Positions 5,865-7,892 of a stretch of 7,892 bases of DNA are shown piece by piece. The stretch lies in contig JASHSX010000050.1 of the NCBI GenBank assembly GCA_030040865.1, positions 1-7,892 of the forward strand, written 5' to 3'. The notes beneath the pieces are model-generated. The model made no database searches. It was given only the letters and a program-made list of their open reading frames with translations, and was not told the DNA's origin. The DNA is from Thermoplasmata archaeon. Lineage in GTDB: Archaea; Thermoplasmatota; Thermoplasmata; Lutacidiplasmatales; UBA184. Numbering within the stretch: position 1 is the stretch's first letter; each line of letters opens with the position of its first letter. Both the position numbers and the translations under genes were made by a program.

Positions 5865-6819
5865 CGCCCGACCCGTCGGCGGAGTACCGAGGAGTCCCCG
5901 GCGGGATGTACCGTAGGTCGACCACCGTCGCGGTCCGTTCTCCGACGTAGGCGCACGCGTCGCATCGGATCGTCCCTGGGTCGTCCGGGACGCGGAGCGG
6001 GTCCGCGCACCGCGGGCACGCCCAGACTTCGTCGTCCGCCACAAGCCGGTCGGCCGTTCGACCGGGTACCGAGAGGACCGCGAATCGGACGGGAAACCCC
6101 GGAGCCTCCGAGAGCGCCGTGCCGAGCCGGACGAACGCTCCCGCCGGGATCCGGTCGAGGAGCGGGAACTCCTCGAGGCCCGTCACCACTTCCCGATCGA
6201 GCGCGAGCCCCACGCCCGCGAACCGCTCGCGCGTTTCCCGCCGCGGAGCTACGAAGATCGGGAACGGGTCGACCGCCACCGGCGTCGAGGATACCGCCGA
6301 GAACGTGATGGAGCGCGAGCGACCCCGGTGGCCGTCGAGGAGCGCCCGCCGCACGTCCTGCACCAGGGTCCCCACGCTCGGGGCGGGGGCGTACGACACG
6401 ACGACCCGTCCGCCGGGTCCCACGACGCGGGCCAGCTCCCGCAGGGCCCGAGCGGGGTCGGAGAGGTGGTGGTAGACCCGAACCAGGCTGGCGCCGTCGA
6501 ACGCCCCGGCGCGAAACGGAAGATGGTACAGGTTCGCCGCGACTCGCTGCTGGGCCGGCGAGAGCGGCGCGGTCCTCGCGAGGGTCTCCCGGTCGACGTC
6601 GACCGCGATCACCGCGGCGCCGAGGCCGGTGAGCGCGGGCGTGAGCCGACCGAAACCGGCGCCCGCTTCGAGGATCCGACGGGGCGGGCGGCCCGAGAAC
6701 GCCTCGCGGACGACCGCGCGTTCCACCTCGGTGACCCGGTCCCGCCCGGACCAGGCGGCCGCGAAGTCGAAGCGGGAGTAATCGACGACGCTCTCCGCTC
6801 CGCTCACGGTCCGGCTCAC
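5830..6819 (-). CDS. Class I SAM methyltransferase with C-terminal zinc ribbon
   Basis: 329 residues. The N-terminal two thirds is a Methyltransf_11-like domain: motif I ILEAGAGFGRLTPAL (49-63), the acidic ribose contact Asp74 in IAVDVD, PFRAGAFDGASLVRVYHHL (101-119) and ARVVGPGGRVVVSYAP (130-145). Near the C-terminus two CxxC pairs, Cys268/Cys271 and Cys286/Cys289, are followed by VVDLR (299-303), a zinc ribbon resembling the Trm112/UPF0434 type that often accompanies methyltransferases. GTG at 6819 is chosen because it overlaps the stop of the upstream gene as GTGA, the usual mark of translational coupling; the frame stays open upstream but only within the neighbour's coding sequence. A second GTG at 6807 is an alternative. 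The substrate is unknown. The 3' end overlaps the convergent small gene by 35 bases. Confidence 0.88.
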   Translation of the reverse strand: MSRTVSGAESVVDYSRFDFAAAWSGRDRVTEVERAVVREAFSGRPPRRILEAGAGFGRLTPALTGLGAAVIAVDVDRETLARTAPLSPAQQRVAANLYHLPFRAGAFDGASLVRVYHHLSDPARALRELARVVGPGGRVVVSYAPAPSVGTLVQDVRRALLDGHRGRSRSITFSAVSSTPVAVDPFPIFVAPRRETRERFAGVGLALDREVVTGLEEFPLLDRIPAGAFVRLGTALSEAPGFPVRFAVLSVPGRTADRLVADDEVWACPRCADPLRVPDDPGTIRCDACAYVGERTATVVDLRYIPPGTPRYSADGSGVSPVPPGTARR

Positions 6820-7886
6820 CGTGCCACGTTGAGCGAGTGCGACGGGTCTCGGCCGATCGGACCCGGTCCGGTCGGAGCACCGCCACGCAGCACCCGGGCG
6901 AGCGCGTCGAACTGGGCCGAGGCGAACGCCAGCTCGCCGGGACGCGTCCTCGTCCGGAACTCTCCGCCGCGGGTTCCCCGACGTCGGAACCGGGCGTTGC
7001 GCCGGAGTCCGACGGCCTGGAGGTAGGCCGCGAGCGGCACGTAGAGGGCCGCGCTCAGAAGCCGCACCGGCCACGGCGCGGCCGGCGCCGAGGGGCCGGG
7101 CGGGGCCGGAGCCCGTTTCGCGTAGAGGCGGGGGATCTCCTCACCGAGCCACGAAGCCCGGCCGAGTAGGCTCCGATAGTACTCGTCGCCGACCAGGACC
7201 CGGACCGAGAGCGCCTCGCGGGCGAAGAGGAACCCGCGCGGAGTGCCGAACACCCGCGCCGCCTCCGACTCGGTGAGGACGAAGTTGAGGCAGGGGGCCG
7301 GCCGACCGGCGGCCGACTGGGGGCGGTAGCGCCCGCGGATCGCGAGGTACGCGTGGGCGAGGAACGCCCAGAGGGCCCCGTCGCGCACGACGACGAACAG
7401 GTCCAGGTCGTCTCCGGCTTCGGGCTCCCCATAGGCCGTCGAGCCGGTGACCCCCGCGCATCGGATCCACGGCCGCACGGCGGCGAGGTCCCGTCCGACC
7501 AGTTGCTCGGCCGCAGCGAGGTACCGGAGCGCCCGGGCCTGCCGCTCTTGGAGCCGTTCGGGAGCGGAGCCGACGAGGTAGGCGCGATCGTCCTTCACGG
7601 CCACGAGGTCGGGTCGATCGGCGAGCCAGCCTCGGAGCTCCGTCGTGCCGGGCGGCGCTTCCTCCGGCAGCAGGTCGGCGAGGTGGTCAACGAGGATCCC
7701 GGTCCGGTACCTACCAGCGACCTCGAGCAGGGACCGCAGCCGACGGTCGACCGGCCGGTCCACGGCCGCGCGCGGGGGCGGACCCTCCGGGGACCGAGCG
7801 ACCGACGGGCGCTGGACCCGCTCCCACAGGACGTGGTCCCGGCCGCGGACGGTGAGATCCCAGCGCGCTGCGATCGTCGCCGTCAC
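6816..7886 (-). CDS. Nucleotidyltransferase-fold protein with N-terminal helical/winged region
   Basis: 356 residues from GTG at 7886, but the frame is open to the window edge, so the true start may lie outside; GTG at 7763 (residue 42) is an inner alternative close to where family similarity seems to begin. Residues about 45-106 look like a winged-helix-type region (SLLEVAGRYRTGILVDHLAD, then LVAVKDDRAYLVG). The nucleotidyltransferase core is AGVTGSTAYGEPEAGDDLDL (144-163) with the GS pair at 148-149 and metal-binding Asp160 and Asp162. PCLNFVLTES (198-207) and the following FAREALSVRVLVGDEYYRSL match a bacterial and archaeal family often found near surface-sugar genes. Residues 270-292 are hydrophobic. 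The family's reaction is not known to me; nucleotidyl transfer is inferred from the fold. Its stop overlaps the next gene's start. Confidence 0.82.
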   Translation of the reverse strand: MTATIAARWDLTVRGRDHVLWERVQRPSVARSPEGPPPRAAVDRPVDRRLRSLLEVAGRYRTGILVDHLADLLPEEAPPGTTELRGWLADRPDLVAVKDDRAYLVGSAPERLQERQARALRYLAAAEQLVGRDLAAVRPWIRCAGVTGSTAYGEPEAGDDLDLFVVVRDGALWAFLAHAYLAIRGRYRPQSAAGRPAPCLNFVLTESEAARVFGTPRGFLFAREALSVRVLVGDEYYRSLLGRASWLGEEIPRLYAKRAPAPPGPSAPAAPWPVRLLSAALYVPLAAYLQAVGLRRNARFRRRGTRGGEFRTRTRPGELAFASAQFDALARVLRGGAPTGPGPIGRDPSHSLNVAR

Positions 7887-7892
7887 CTCGGC

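Noticed and set aside
5865..5950. A terminator for the convergent genes
   Set aside because: I looked for a T-rich run on either strand after each stop codon and found none, so no terminator can be marked.
6820..7074. N-terminal extension of the zinc-ribbon methyltransferase to ATG at 7074
   Set aside because: The added 85 residues lie wholly inside the upstream gene's coding sequence and look like a shadow frame. The GTGA overlap at 6816-6819 gives a better start.
5865..7169. Plus-strand frames in the right block, such as 6328-7026 and 6837-7169
   Set aside because: They are antisense to two genes with clear motifs and have no signatures or promoters.

Overview
The window is very GC-rich and gene-dense, and it looks archaeal. 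Two plus-strand genes have an A/T-rich TATA-like box about 28-30 bases upstream of the start codon with almost no room for a leader, which is the pattern of archaeal leaderless transcripts. A downstream gene of an operon instead has a clear Shine-Dalgarno motif. A DUF2079 membrane protein, an archaeal-type OsmC protein and a glycosyltransferase at this GC content suggest a high-GC Thermoplasmatota archaeon, perhaps a soil or sediment lineage. That lineage call is inference; no rRNA or other phylogenetic marker is present.

Left block (1-2150, minus strand, read right to left): a small four-helix membrane protein, a family 2 glycosyltransferase, an OsmC-type thiol peroxidase, and the N-terminal third of a LysE/RhtB-type exporter that runs off the left edge. 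Gaps are 55-76 bases, and weak TATA-like elements can be found before some of these genes, so they may be separately transcribed. A divergent promoter region lies at 2151-2239.

Middle block (2240-5864, plus strand): a 709-residue DUF2079 polytopic membrane protein with a beta-rich outer tail; 18 bases later, behind a good Shine-Dalgarno, a two-domain protein with a split-barrel (deazaflavin/PNPOx-like) N-terminus and a SAM methyltransferase C-terminus; then a small basic 76-residue protein of unknown family with its own strong TATA box.

Right block (5830-7892, minus strand): a nucleotidyltransferase-fold protein whose stop overlaps the GTG start of a SAM methyltransferase with a C-terminal four-cysteine zinc ribbon. 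The methyltransferase converges on the small plus-strand gene and the two overlap by 35 bases.

The glycosyltransferase, the GT-C-like DUF2079 protein, the nucleotidyltransferase-like protein and two methyltransferases together suggest cell-surface glycoconjugate or lipid modification, but no pathway can be assigned. I found no tRNA, rRNA, CRISPR array, transposase, integrase or attachment site. There is no gene-free stretch longer than 300 bases.
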